Positions 54,478 to 63,687 of a stretch of 64,000 nt of DNA are shown here, in pieces. The position numbers were made by a program, and so were the translations under genes. Position 1 is the first letter of the stretch; every line of letters begins with the position of its first letter. A model generated the notes under the pieces. The model ran no database searches, was not told where the DNA came from, and saw only the letters and a program-made list of their open reading frames with translations. Location of the stretch: the NCBI RefSeq assembly GCF_004683865.2, contig NZ_CP040761.1:152964-216963 (forward strand), read 5' to 3'. Source of the DNA: Paracoccus liaowanqingii. GTDB lineage: Bacteria > Pseudomonadota > Alphaproteobacteria > Rhodobacterales > Rhodobacteraceae.

Positions 54478-55036
54478 CCCCCACCCCTGGGCCGCCAACC
54501 TGGCCGAACTGCACGACCAAGCCTGGCTGCGGCTGGTGCGGGGCGTGGCCGACCGCCGCGCCCCCGCCCGGCATCCGACGCTGGCCACCGTCTCGCCCCA
54601 CGGCTGGCCCGAGTCGCGCACCGTCGTGCTGCGCGCGGCCGATCCCGCCGCCGGGGTGGTGGAGGTGCATACAGACGCGCTGTCGGACAAGATGGCGGGC
54701 CTGGACATGGTGCCCCGCGCGGCGCTGCATGTCTGGGACGCCTCGGCGCATCTGCAGATCCGGCTGCAGGTGCAGGTCGCCATCCTGACGGGGGCCGAGG
54801 CCGAGGCGACTTGGAACGCCCTGCCCCAGCAGACCCGGCACAGCTATGGCACCCGCCCCGCCCCCGGCCAGCCGATCCCCGAGGCGCTGGCCTATGCCAA
54901 GCCCGCCGACCCGTCGCGCTTCGCGATCCTGCGCTGCGAGGTGCAGCGGATGGACCTGCTGCATCTGGGTCCCGATCACCGCCGGGCGCGGTTCGACCGC
55001 GAGGACGGATGGGCAGGGTGCTGGCTGGCGCCGTGA
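54467..55036 (+). CDS. Pyridoxamine 5'-phosphate oxidase-like flavoprotein
   Basis: A 189-residue protein with a split-barrel FMN-binding fold. The N-terminal part (PTLATVSPHGWPESRTVVLR ... VEVHTDALSDKMAGLDMVPR) and RLQVQVAILTG match the Alr4036/PNPOx-like group. The C-terminal end differs from true PdxH, so a general FMN or haem-binding role is likelier than vitamin B6 synthesis. Overlaps the lipocalin-like gene by 11 bases and ends the operon. Confidence 0.8.
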   Translation: MTTDPHPWAANLAELHDQAWLRLVRGVADRRAPARHPTLATVSPHGWPESRTVVLRAADPAAGVVEVHTDALSDKMAGLDMVPRAALHVWDASAHLQIRLQVQVAILTGAEAEATWNALPQQTRHSYGTRPAPGQPIPEALAYAKPADPSRFAILRCEVQRMDLLHLGPDHRRARFDREDGWAGCWLAP

Positions 55037-55052
55037 CCCTGCGGGGCAGCGC

Positions 55053-55526
55053 CTACCAGTGCCGCGTGCCCGGCGCGCCCTTGATGCGCCCGTCCAGGTT
55101 GGGCGTGACCCACCCGCCGTAGAAATCGCCGGGCTGCGGCTGGACGCGCAGATCGCCGACCCAGGCCTCGTCCACCAGCCCGGCATAGAAGGCCAGATGG
55201 CCCGCCAGATCGGCAAAGCGCGCGGTGGGCCGGTCATAGGCCCAGGCCGCGCGGGGCGCCGTCACCCCGTCGGCGATCACGTCGTAATAGCGCGCGACCC
55301 CCTTCCATTCGCAGAAGCTGCTACCCGCCGCCGGGCGCAGGACGGCCTGCACATCCTCGGGCGGCAGGTAATAGCTGGGCGCGTGATGGGTTTCCAGCAC
55401 GCGCAGGGCGCGCACCGTCTCGGCCACGACCGCGCCGCCGAGGCGGATCAGGATGCGCTGCGGCACCGGCTCCAGCGCCGGAAGGCGGGGATAGGACTGG
55501 ACGTTCTCGCGCGGCAGCGGGGTCAT
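55053..55526 (-). CDS. DUF427 domain protein
   Basis: A 157-residue soluble protein. Typical DUF427 stretches are VAETVRALRVLETHHAPSYY, FCEWKGVARYYDV and DGVTAPRAAWAYDRPTARFA. C-terminal VGDLRVQPQPGDFYGGWVTP NLDG-type ending is often seen in this family. Function is unknown. The start overlaps the stop of the DUF4149 gene upstream by four bases. Confidence 0.88.
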   Translation of the reverse strand: MTPLPRENVQSYPRLPALEPVPQRILIRLGGAVVAETVRALRVLETHHAPSYYLPPEDVQAVLRPAAGSSFCEWKGVARYYDVIADGVTAPRAAWAYDRPTARFADLAGHLAFYAGLVDEAWVGDLRVQPQPGDFYGGWVTPNLDGRIKGAPGTRHW

Positions 55527-55927
55527 GCGGCGCCCCCCGTGGCCAGCCGGACGATCACGACGCCCGCCACCCCGATATGCGCCAAGGTGATGACGACCGA
55601 CAGCCCGTGCAGCGCCTTGAACCGGCCCTTGGCGCCGGTATCGGTGGCCTGGTTGATGGCGGGCATCAGGATCTGGCGCGTGGGCAGCACGGTCGCCGCG
55701 ATCAGCGCCATCAGCCCCGCCGCAACCGGATCGACCGCGATCAGCAGCAGCACCCCCACCGCCGAGGCCGCCAGCACGAACAGGTAGAAGACCGGAAAGG
55801 CCCGCCGGATCGTCCGGCCCGCCAAGTCCGGGGGCAGCGCGGAAAACAGGAAGGCCGCGAAGCCCCCGGCAAACAGGACCATGCCCCCGAAGAGAAGCGC
55901 GGTGGTCAGAAGCGCGGCGGTCAGCAT
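55523..55927 (-). CDS. DUF4149-type membrane protein
   Basis: A 134-residue inner-membrane protein with four hydrophobic segments (LLTTALLFGGMVLFAGGFAA, AFPVFYLFVLAASAVGVLLL, DPVAAGLMALIAATVLPTRQ, VVITLAHIGVAGVVIVRLA). RFKALHGLSVVITLAHI is the TMEM205/DUF4149 signature near the C-terminus. Function unknown. Coupled to the DUF427 gene. Confidence 0.8.
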   Translation of the reverse strand: MLTAALLTTALLFGGMVLFAGGFAAFLFSALPPDLAGRTIRRAFPVFYLFVLAASAVGVLLLIAVDPVAAGLMALIAATVLPTRQILMPAINQATDTGAKGRFKALHGLSVVITLAHIGVAGVVIVRLATGGAA

Positions 55928-55969
55928 GTCGGATCTCCGATGCGGGAACGGACGGGGCCTTGGATCATG

Positions 55970-56362
55970 TCAGTCGCGGCGCGCGGGCGGCCGCCTGCGC
56001 TGCCGGTGCAGATGCCAGCGATAGATCAGCGGTGCCAGGACATGGTCATAGGCCGCCGATGCAGCCTGCCGGACCCCGGGCAGGCCCACGATCCGCGCCA
56101 GCCTGCGGTATCTGGGCATCTGCGCCCAGAGCACCAGGAACGCCGGAATGCCCGAGCTCAGTTGCCCGTCATGGAGCACGTAGAGCCGCCGCGCCGCCGT
56201 GTCGGCATCCAGCCCCCAGGCCTGCCGGGCGTCCGAGTTCAGGTCGTCGAAGCGGATCGGCAGCCCGTTCCGGTCGGCATAGCGGGCGTAATGCCGGATC
56301 TCGAAATCGCAGACGGGACAGGTGGCGTTGTAGAGGACCGAGGTGCGGGCGTCGTGTTCCAT
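55970..56362 (-). CDS. DCC-family thiol-disulfide oxidoreductase (DUF393)
   Basis: A 130-residue protein with the thioredoxin-like DCC motif at the N-terminus (VLYNATCPVCDFEIRHYARY), giving a CPVC active site. It is followed by a helical region ending in a basic tail (HLHRQRRRPPARRD). The family is usually ~120-140 residues. The substrate is unknown. A 42-base gap separates it from the DUF4149 gene, so the three minus-strand genes 55053-56362 may be one operon. Confidence 0.85.
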   Translation of the reverse strand: MEHDARTSVLYNATCPVCDFEIRHYARYADRNGLPIRFDDLNSDARQAWGLDADTAARRLYVLHDGQLSSGIPAFLVLWAQMPRYRRLARIVGLPGVRQAASAAYDHVLAPLIYRWHLHRQRRRPPARRD

Positions 56363-56441
56363 GCCTCAGAGAGTCGGGTTTTGTCGCGCGATCACCAGTA
56401 GGCGCCATGTCGCAGGGGATGGCGGGTGCGGGCGCGAATGC

Positions 56442-56480
56442 CGCAGGCCCCCCTCGGTCCTGCCGAAGGGGGCCTGCGGT
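56442..56480. terminator. Strong GC hairpin between two minus-strand genes
   Basis: A 12-bp stem (ccgcaggccccc / gggggcctgcgg) with a small nested stem (tcgg / ccga) lies ~50 bases after the stop at 56533. No T-run follows on either strand, so termination is likely but not certain. Confidence 0.6.
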
Positions 56481-56532
56481 CGAGCGTGCCGGGGAAAGGC
56501 GGGGGCAGGCGCCGGGTGCCCGCCCCCGACCG

Positions 56533-58695
56533 TCAGCGCATCGCGCCGACCGACCAGAACAGCGTCTCGCCCGAGCTGTCGTCGACGCCGTCATTGTCGG
56601 TGACGACCCAGCCCTGGCCCTCCGCGTCGATGGCAAAGCCCTCGACCTTGTCGACGACATAGCCGCCGGTGGCCTGCAGGTCGGGGATCAGGTCGCGGAC
56701 CTCTTCCTTGGTGACCACGGGCAGGGTCTCGCCCAGGGCCACCGGGGCCAGGTCGGCCAGCGGCACGCGGAACAGCTTCTTCACCACGGCGGCGGCCCCG
56801 ATCAGGTTGTCGCGCTCGATGACATAGGCCCAGTCCCCGTCGATGGTGATCTCGGACAGGCCCATCCAGCCCTCGCCCTTGGCTTCCAGCGGATAGGCGA
56901 CCGCGCCCCATTCCTCGGCCTCGAGGTCATAGGAGACCAGCTTGACCTGCCCCTCGGGATCGTCGCCCCATTCGCGCTGAACGGCCATCCACAGCCGGTC
57001 GCCCTGCAGGGCGATGCCTTCGAAGCCGAAGCGGGTCTCGTGCGCCGGCAGTTCGGCGGGCAGGGCGATCTCGGTCTGGATCTCGCCGTCGGCATCGACA
57101 TGATACAGCGCATGCGGGATCAGCCGGTCGCTGCGCCCTTCCGAGGCCAGCCAGAAGCCGCCCTCGCCATCGGGGGTGATCCCCTCCAGATCCAGCTTCT
57201 GCGCGGGATCGCCGTTGCGGGTGATCACGGTCTTGGCGGTGATGCGGGCCGGGGTCTGGGTGGCGTCGATCGCATAGATCGCGGGCTGCGCGCCATAGAC
57301 GCTGTCCGAGATGGCGAACAGCTGGCCCGGCGCCTCGCCGGCGGCCAGACCCGACAGCGCGCCCCATCCGATCAGCTCTTCCGCGCCGGCCGAGGTCAGC
57401 ATCGGATAGGTTGCCGGCCCCTCGCCCGCCTGGAACAGCATGACATGGGCGCGCGCGCCGCCATCCTCGCCCAGATCGGCCTCGTTGGCGGTGATCAGCA
57501 GGTTGCGCTCGGGCAGCGCCACGATGCCTTCGGGGCTGATCCCCGAGGGCAGCAGCTGCGACAGGCGCGGCGCGGCGGGGTCGGTCACGTCATAGACGCC
57601 GATGATCGATCCCCGCTCGGACACGACGAAGACATAGGGCGTGCCGTCGAAGGTCGCGACCTCGATGGATTCCGGCTCGACCCCCTTGGCGTCGGACCGG
57701 CGGTCGGGATAATGGCCCGCCTCGATCACCGCATGCTCGAAGCTGTTGCCCGAATCGTAGACGACCGTCCCGTCGCGGTGAAAGATCGTCCAGCCGCGCG
57801 AGCCGCCCTCGTAATCGCCCTCGTTCGCAGTGACGACGTGATCGGCATCAAGCCATTTCACGGCGTCGGGTTCGCGCGTCAGGTCGGCCAGCGTGTCGGT
57901 GAAGCTCAGCGCGCCATCGTCCAGGGCATCGACATCCTCGAGGCTGACCGTGCCCGCGCTGAAATGCGAGGCGACCGTGCCATCCGCGCCGATCACGACG
58001 ATATGGTTGTTCTCCTGCAGGGTGACGACGATCTCGCCCGCCTCGTTGATGTCGACATATTCCGGCTCGGGATCCTCGGCCCCGATCTCGGCCATCCCGG
58101 TCATCTCGATGCGGCTCTGGCCGTCGCAATCCAGCTCGCCCTCGGTGACGGGCAGCTTGACGACATAGCCCGCGGGCATCTGCGGCAGGGCGCCGTCGTT
58201 CAGGTCCTCGTCGCGCTGGTTCTCGATCGCGACGGCCAGAAAGCTGCCGTCGAGCGCCTTGGCGACCGCGTCGGGCTGTCCGCCCAGATCGCAGGAGGAC
58301 AGGACCTCGTGGCTCTCTAGATCCAGCACGCGCAGCTGGCCCGAGGGATCGGTGAAGGATTCCGAGGTGTCGACGCCCACGAAGACGCGCTGGCCGATGA
58401 TCACCGCGGTGGTCGGCTCGCCGTCCATGGCGACATTGCCCAGGGGCCGGGGCGCGGTGGGATCGGTGATGTCCACGAAGCCCAGCACGCCCAGGGGGCT
58501 GTCGGAATAGACGACCGTGTTGCCGTCCTCCGAGGCCGAAATGATCTCGGCCGAGGTCGGGCGGGCGCGGTCCTCGCCCTCGGCCATGTTGTCCGGCGTC
58601 GCAAACGAGGCGATGCGGGTGAACACGGTCTCGGACAGGGCGGGCATGGCCGTCGCAAGCGCGATGGCCGAGGTCAGAAGAGCAAGCTTCGGCAT
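56533..58695 (-). CDS. Exported esterase-like/phytase-family beta-propeller protein
   Basis: A 720-residue secreted protein with signal peptide (LLTSAIALATAMPALS|E). The N-terminal ~360 residues form repeated blades of a beta-propeller (ADHVVTANEGDYEGGSRGWT, VEPESIEVATFDGTPYVFVV, GISPEGIVALPERNLLITAN), as in choice-of-anchor I/alkaline-phosphatase-associated proteins. The C-terminal ~320 residues carry an esterase-like domain of the phytase family (KLDLEGITPDGEGGFWLASE, RFGFEGIALQGDRLWMAVQR). Periplasmic or extracellular phosphate or ester hydrolysis is the family expectation, not shown here. Single gene, with hairpins on both sides. Confidence 0.85.
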   Translation of the reverse strand: MPKLALLTSAIALATAMPALSETVFTRIASFATPDNMAEGEDRARPTSAEIISASEDGNTVVYSDSPLGVLGFVDITDPTAPRPLGNVAMDGEPTTAVIIGQRVFVGVDTSESFTDPSGQLRVLDLESHEVLSSCDLGGQPDAVAKALDGSFLAVAIENQRDEDLNDGALPQMPAGYVVKLPVTEGELDCDGQSRIEMTGMAEIGAEDPEPEYVDINEAGEIVVTLQENNHIVVIGADGTVASHFSAGTVSLEDVDALDDGALSFTDTLADLTREPDAVKWLDADHVVTANEGDYEGGSRGWTIFHRDGTVVYDSGNSFEHAVIEAGHYPDRRSDAKGVEPESIEVATFDGTPYVFVVSERGSIIGVYDVTDPAAPRLSQLLPSGISPEGIVALPERNLLITANEADLGEDGGARAHVMLFQAGEGPATYPMLTSAGAEELIGWGALSGLAAGEAPGQLFAISDSVYGAQPAIYAIDATQTPARITAKTVITRNGDPAQKLDLEGITPDGEGGFWLASEGRSDRLIPHALYHVDADGEIQTEIALPAELPAHETRFGFEGIALQGDRLWMAVQREWGDDPEGQVKLVSYDLEAEEWGAVAYPLEAKGEGWMGLSEITIDGDWAYVIERDNLIGAAAVVKKLFRVPLADLAPVALGETLPVVTKEEVRDLIPDLQATGGYVVDKVEGFAIDAEGQGWVVTDNDGVDDSSGETLFWSVGAMR

Positions 58696-58824
58696 AGTGG
58701 TGTCCCCTGTTGTCGGTCGGTGGCCATGTCTGACCGCGAAGCATGTCAGTCTTGCGACAGGAGGACGACGTTTTCGGGACAGGCGGGGGGGGACAGGCGC
58801 GGCGGGCCGTCCGACAGCGGAGGA

Positions 58825-58850
58825 ACGGCACCCGGATCGCTCCGGGTGCC
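58825..58850 (-). terminator. Hairpin terminator after the TRAP binding-protein gene
   Basis: An 11-bp perfect stem (cggcacccgga / tccgggtgccg) with a 4-base loop lies 10 bases beyond the stop at 58860. Confidence 0.7.
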
Positions 58851-58859
58851 GCGGCAGAG

Positions 58860-59945
58860 TTATTCGGCGCAGGCCTGGATCGCGGCCAGGTCGGGGCCGT
58901 TGGGCGTGCGGCCCAGGTTAAAGGGGGCCGAGGCGTCGCGCCAGGTGGCGTAATCCGCCAGATAGCTCAGCTGGCTGGCATAGACCTTGGCCGAGAGCGG
59001 GTTCTCGCAGGCGACCTCGGTGATGGTCTCGTTGGCCAGCTGCTGCACGCGCTCCAGCGCGGCGTCGTCCAGGCGGGTGATCTCGGTCCCGGCCTCCTGG
59101 AACTGGGAATAGGCCTCGGTCGCGCGTCGCTCGGTGAAGGACAGCGACCACAGCATGGTCGCGTCGGCGGCGATCTGCAGGCGGTCCTGGGTCTCCTCGT
59201 CCAGCGCGTCCCAGGCCCCCTTGTTGATCATCACCCCGAAGACGGACGAGGACTGGTGCCAGCCCGGCGTCGACCAATAGCTGGTGACCTGCTGGAAGCC
59301 GCCCGAGAAATCGACGTTGGGGGTCGAGAATTCGGCCCCGTCGATCACGCCGCGTTCCAGCGACTGATAGATCTCGCCGCCCGCCATGCTGACCTGGTTG
59401 CCGCCCAGCTTCTCCAGCAGCTTGCCCTGTTCCAGACCGGACAGGCGCAGGCGCAGGCCTGCCAGATCCTCCAGCGTGCGGATCGGCTGGCTGGTGGTGC
59501 GGAAGCCGGATTCGTTGTTGGTCACGCCATAGGGCAGATAGACCATGCCGAAATTGCCATAGACCTCGTTGTACAGGTCTGCGCCGCCCCATTCCTGGAT
59601 CCAGTTCACGTAATCGACGGCGTTGAACAGGCTGGCCGTGGTCGACAGGGGCGAGAAGGCGCTGTCGCGCCCGGCCCAATAGCCCGGCCAGTCGGCGCCC
59701 GCCTGGATGGTCCCGGATTCGACGGCGCCGAAGACCTCTCCGGCGGGGACCAGGCTGCCGCCCTCGTAGAACTCGATGGTCAGCTTGTCGTCGTCGACCA
59801 GCTTGTTGGCCAGGTCCACCCAGTACTTGTCGATCTCGATCAGCTCCAGGCTGGAGGGCCAGGTCGAGGTCATCGTCCAGTTCTGGGACAAGGCCGGGGT
59901 GGCGGCGGTGATCGCCAGGGCGGCGGCGGTCAGCAGATGGTTCAT
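58860..59945 (-). CDS. dctP: TRAP transporter substrate-binding protein (DctP/TakP type)
   Basis: A 361-residue periplasmic protein with signal peptide (AAALAITAATPALSQ). The mature start NWTMTSTWPSSLELIEIDKY and later segments NNESGFRTTSQPIRTLEDLA, LRLRLSGLEQGKLLEKLGGN and GGEIYQSLERGVIDGAEFST resemble TakP-like proteins that bind 2-oxo acids. Strong GAGGAGGAG ribosome site. The true ligand is unknown; alpha-keto acids are a reasonable inference. Downstream partner of DctM. Confidence 0.88.
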   Translation of the reverse strand: MNHLLTAAALAITAATPALSQNWTMTSTWPSSLELIEIDKYWVDLANKLVDDDKLTIEFYEGGSLVPAGEVFGAVESGTIQAGADWPGYWAGRDSAFSPLSTTASLFNAVDYVNWIQEWGGADLYNEVYGNFGMVYLPYGVTNNESGFRTTSQPIRTLEDLAGLRLRLSGLEQGKLLEKLGGNQVSMAGGEIYQSLERGVIDGAEFSTPNVDFSGGFQQVTSYWSTPGWHQSSSVFGVMINKGAWDALDEETQDRLQIAADATMLWSLSFTERRATEAYSQFQEAGTEITRLDDAALERVQQLANETITEVACENPLSAKVYASQLSYLADYATWRDASAPFNLGRTPNGPDLAAIQACAE

Positions 59946-59978
59946 GGGGGTCTCCTCCTCGTGAAAAAAGCGGGCCGG

Positions 59979-61304
59979 TCAGCCGTAGAGCGCCAGAGGC
60001 AGCCAGGTGACCAAGGCAGGGAACAGGATCATCGCGCCGCACATCATCAGGATCATGACGATGAAGGGCAGCACGCCGATGATGATGTCGGTGATCGTGA
60101 CCTCGGGCGGGGCGATGGCGCGCATGTAGAACAGCGCATATCCGAAGGGCGGCGACAGGAAGCTGGTCTGCAGCACGACCGCCATCAGGACGACGAACCA
60201 CAGCGGATCGATGCCCATCTCGCCCACCAGCGGCAGGAAGATCGGGAATGACAGCAGCACGATGCCGGTCCAGTCCAGGAACATGCCCAGGATGAACACC
60301 ACCAGCAGCATCATCGCGATCAGCGTGTAGGGGTCGTCGGCCAGGCCCCGGATCAGGTCCTGGCTGGCGCGCAGGCCGCCGGTGATGTTGAAGACGCCGG
60401 TGAAGGCCGTGGCGCCCACCACGATGAAGAGGATCATGGCCGAGGTGCGCCCGGTCTCCAGCAGCGCTGAATAGAAGGTCCGCCACTGGAAGCGGCCGCG
60501 CCCGATCACGATCAGCAAGGCCAGCGCCGCGCCGATGGCGCTGGCCTCGGTCGCGGTGGCGATGCCCGCCAGCAGCGATCCCAGGATGCCCAGGATCAGG
60601 ATCAGCGGCGGCACCGCCTCGATCATCAGCATCTTCCACATGGCGCCGCGGCTGATCTGGTCGGCCTCGGCGATCTTGGGGGCCCAGTCCGGGCGCAGCC
60701 AGGCGATGAACACGACATACAGCGCGTACATGACGCCCAGCAGCAGCCCCGGCACCATCGCGCCCGCGAACAGCTGCCCCACCGACAGCCCCGGCGCATA
60801 GGAGGCCATCAGGATCAGCATGATCGAGGGCGGGATCAGGATGCCAAGGCACCCCGAGGCCCCGATCAGCCCCGTGGCCAGGCGCTTGTCATAGCCGTAT
60901 TGCAGCATCGGGCGCAGCGCCATCATGCCCATCACGGTGATCGACGCGCCGATGATCCCGGTCGTCGCCGCCAGCAGGATCGAGATGAAGACCACCGCCA
61001 GTCCCAGCCCCCCGGTGACGCGGGCCATCAGGTGGCGCAGCGCCTCGAACATGCGGTCGGTAACGCCGCTGTCGGACAGGAACCGCGCCATCAGCACGAA
61101 GAGCGGGATGGCGATCAGTACGTAATTGTCCAGCACGTCGCCGAAGATGCGGTTGATGACGATGCCCAGCACCATCGGCTTGCCCGCGATCAGCGCGCCC
61201 AGCACCGCGGTGCCCCCCAGCACGAAGGCCAGCGGATGGCCCATGAACAGGCCCAGAAGCAGCAGGCCCGACATCACGAGCGCGATCGATTCACCCGACA
61301 TCAT
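59979..61304 (-). CDS. dctM: TRAP transporter large permease (DctM)
   Basis: A 441-residue Na+- or H+-coupled permease with about 12 membrane segments, for example LVMSGLLLLGLFMGHPLAFV, IAIPLFVLMARFLSDSG, LAVVFISILLAATTGIIGAS and GASGCLGILIPPSIMLILMA. The motif AATTGIIGASITVMG is typical. It overlaps the small-subunit gene by 14 bases. Confidence 0.92.
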   Translation of the reverse strand: MMSGESIALVMSGLLLLGLFMGHPLAFVLGGTAVLGALIAGKPMVLGIVINRIFGDVLDNYVLIAIPLFVLMARFLSDSGVTDRMFEALRHLMARVTGGLGLAVVFISILLAATTGIIGASITVMGMMALRPMLQYGYDKRLATGLIGASGCLGILIPPSIMLILMASYAPGLSVGQLFAGAMVPGLLLGVMYALYVVFIAWLRPDWAPKIAEADQISRGAMWKMLMIEAVPPLILILGILGSLLAGIATATEASAIGAALALLIVIGRGRFQWRTFYSALLETGRTSAMILFIVVGATAFTGVFNITGGLRASQDLIRGLADDPYTLIAMMLLVVFILGMFLDWTGIVLLSFPIFLPLVGEMGIDPLWFVVLMAVVLQTSFLSPPFGYALFYMRAIAPPEVTITDIIIGVLPFIVMILMMCGAMILFPALVTWLPLALYG

Positions 61305-61803
61305 GGGGCTCCGGCTTGGGGGATCGGTTCAGGATCAGCTTCAGCGCCTCGCTGACCCCCTGGATCAGCAGCAGGCAGGCGGCCACGAACATGGCCATCT
61401 TCAGCGGATAGACGGGCAGCTGCACGGCGCCATAGGTCAGCTCTCCCTGCCGCCACGAGGTCATCGCGAAATCCCAGCTGCGGCTGGCGAAGATCCAGGC
61501 GAAGGGAAAGAAGAAAATCGCATAGCCCGCCAGCTCGACCCATCGGCGCAGGCCGGGGCCCATCCGCGCGGTCAGCAGGTCGACGCGGACATGGGCCTGA
61601 TGGCGCAGGGCATAGCCGCCCAGCATCACGAAATAGAAGCCGTAGAGCTGCTTGGTGACGTCGAAGGCCCACCGGGTCGGCTGGCCCAGGGCATAGCGCA
61701 TGAAGACGTCATAGATGATGATGCCGGCGAAGAGGATCGCGACGACCGACAGCACCCGGCCCACGAACTCGTTCAGGCCATCGATCAGCTTGATCACCGG
61801 CAC
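61291..61803 (-). CDS. dctQ: TRAP transporter small permease (DctQ)
   Basis: A 170-residue protein with four membrane segments (FVGRVLSVVAILFAGIIIYD, QLYGFYFVMLGGYALRHQAH, WVELAGYAIFFFPFAWIFAS, AMFVAACLLLIQGVSEALKL). YALRHQAHVRVDLL is the usual DctQ signature. Starts at a GTG with AAGGAG 7 bases ahead. First gene of the TRAP operon (dctQ-dctM-dctP order). Confidence 0.9.
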   Translation of the reverse strand: MPVIKLIDGLNEFVGRVLSVVAILFAGIIIYDVFMRYALGQPTRWAFDVTKQLYGFYFVMLGGYALRHQAHVRVDLLTARMGPGLRRWVELAGYAIFFFPFAWIFASRSWDFAMTSWRQGELTYGAVQLPVYPLKMAMFVAACLLLIQGVSEALKLILNRSPKPEPHDVG

Positions 61804-61853
61804 GGGTGTACTCCTTCCATTGCGGCATGGCGGCGGGCGCCCTGCCCTGTGTC

Positions 61854-61876
61854 CCGGGACCCGCGACGGGTCCCGG
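61854..61876 (-). terminator. Hairpin between the acyl-CoA synthetase and TRAP genes
   Basis: A 9-bp stem (ccgggaccc / gggtcccgg) with a 5-base loop, about 110 bases after the synthetase stop and 50 bases before the dctQ start. No T-run. Confidence 0.55.
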
Positions 61877-61983
61877 TGGTCTGCGGTGGGATCCTGCGGT
61901 CAGGTCCGCAACCCCGCCCCTCGCGGGGGAGGGGTGCGCCTGCACGGGGATCGGCGTCGGGACGGCGATGCCGCGGCCGCGGC

Positions 61984-63687
61984 TCAGACATGGGCGGCCT
62001 CGGTGTCGGGGCGCGGGGCGCGGGCGGCGATCTCCTCGGCGCGCCTGCGCAGCTCGGCCCGGATGATCTTGCCGGTGGTGGTCATCGGCATCTCGTCGAT
62101 GAAATGCACCGCGCGGGGATATTCATAGGCCGCCAGCAGGTCGCGGACATGGGCCGAGATCGCGTCGGCCAGATCGGGCCCCGGCGCATGGCCGGCGGTC
62201 AGCGTGACGAAGGCCGCGACGACATGGCCGCGCAGGGGATCGGGCTGGCCCACCACGCCCGCCAGATGCACTGCCGGATGGCGCAGCAGGCAATCCTCGA
62301 TCTCGGCGGGGCCGATCCGGTAGCCGGCGGACGAGATCACGTCGTCGTCGCGCCCCACGAAGGACAGCCGCCCGTCGGGCTGCTGCACCCCGCGATCGCC
62401 GGTCAGCAGCCAGCGCCCCTGCGGCCCGGTGGCGAACTTGGCCGCCGTCGCCGCCGGACTGTTCCAGTAGCCCAGAAACATCACCGGGTCGGGCGACAGC
62501 ACGGCGATCTCTCCCTCGGTGCCGGGCGGCATCAGCTCGCAGCTGGCAGGCTCGATGACGGCCACATGATGGCCGGGCACCGCGCGGCCCATCGCGCCGG
62601 GCAGGGGCGGCTCGAGAAGCGCGCAGCCCGACACGATCATGTTGCATTCGGTCTGGCCGTAGAATTCGTTGATCGTGCTGCCGAAGACCCGTCGGCCCCA
62701 GTCCACCAGCTCGGCGCCCAAGGGCTCGCCCCCGCTGGCGACGGACCGCAGGTTCAGGTCCCACCCCTCGGCCCCCGGCTCCAGCCGCATCAGCTTGAGT
62801 GCTGTGGGCGGCAGGAAGGCGTTGCGGATGCCGTGGTCGCGCATCAGGTCCAGGGCCGCGCGGGCGGTGAACTTGCGAAACCGGCAGGCCACGACCGTCA
62901 CCCCGTGATACAGGCCCGGCATCAGCACATCCAGCAGCCCGCCGATCCAGGCCCAGTCCGCGGGCGTCCACAGCCGGTCGCCCGGTTGCGGCAGCAGGTC
63001 GTGGCTGACCTCGACCCCGGGCAGATGGCCCAGCAGCACCCGGTGGGCATGCAGCGCGCCCTTGGGCTGGCCGGTCGTCCCCGAGGTGTAGATCAGGAAG
63101 GCCGGATCCTCGGCCCCCGTCTCGGCGGCAGGGATGTCGTCGGGCTGGGCGGCCAGCGCGGCGTCGTAATCCGCGATCTCGATCCCCGGGAACCACGCCG
63201 CGGCGCCGTCAGGCAGGTCCTTGCACAGCACCACGCGCAGGTCGGGCAGATCGCCTGCGATCGCCGCCAGCACGTCCAGGCTGGCCGCGTGGGTGATCAC
63301 CGCGCTGGCCCCGGAATCGCGCAGCCGGTGCAGCAGCGCCTCGGGCCCGAACAGCGTGAACAGCGGCAGCGACACGCAGCCCATGCGGGTGATCGCGACA
63401 TGCGCGGTCGCGGTCTCGACCGATTGGGGCAGCAGCACGCCGATCCGGGGCCCGACCGTGCCGCCCTGCCCGCCCGCGATCCCGCGCGCCGCCAGGGCAT
63501 GGGACAGCCGCGCCACCCGGCGGCCCAGCTCGCGATAGCTGATCCGGTCGGCGCGCCCGTCCTCGTCGACCTCGAGGAGGGCGATGCGGTCGGGATCGCG
63601 CGCGCACCAGTGGTCGCAGACCGCCGTGCCGATGTTGAACCGTTCCGGAACCTGCCAGCGGAACTCCGCAAGCTGCGCAGGCGTCAT
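61984..63687 (-). CDS. AMP-forming acyl-CoA synthetase (medium-chain/acetyl-CoA synthetase type)
   Basis: A 567-residue adenylate-forming enzyme that activates a carboxylic acid with ATP and CoA. The AMP-binding motif is AFLIYTSGTTGQPKGALHAH. Later come WTPADWAWIGGLLDVLMPGL, FYGQTECNMIVSGC, GRWLLTGDRGVQQPDGRLSF (ATP contact) and the acetylatable Lys in MPMTTTGKIIRAELRRRAEE. WTPADWAWIGGL indicates the MACS/propionyl-type subgroup; the substrate is not fixed. The ATG at 63687 is preferred over an upstream TTG because AGGGA is 6 bases ahead. Confidence 0.88.
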   Translation of the reverse strand: MTPAQLAEFRWQVPERFNIGTAVCDHWCARDPDRIALLEVDEDGRADRISYRELGRRVARLSHALAARGIAGGQGGTVGPRIGVLLPQSVETATAHVAITRMGCVSLPLFTLFGPEALLHRLRDSGASAVITHAASLDVLAAIAGDLPDLRVVLCKDLPDGAAAWFPGIEIADYDAALAAQPDDIPAAETGAEDPAFLIYTSGTTGQPKGALHAHRVLLGHLPGVEVSHDLLPQPGDRLWTPADWAWIGGLLDVLMPGLYHGVTVVACRFRKFTARAALDLMRDHGIRNAFLPPTALKLMRLEPGAEGWDLNLRSVASGGEPLGAELVDWGRRVFGSTINEFYGQTECNMIVSGCALLEPPLPGAMGRAVPGHHVAVIEPASCELMPPGTEGEIAVLSPDPVMFLGYWNSPAATAAKFATGPQGRWLLTGDRGVQQPDGRLSFVGRDDDVISSAGYRIGPAEIEDCLLRHPAVHLAGVVGQPDPLRGHVVAAFVTLTAGHAPGPDLADAISAHVRDLLAAYEYPRAVHFIDEMPMTTTGKIIRAELRRRAEEIAARAPRPDTEAAHV

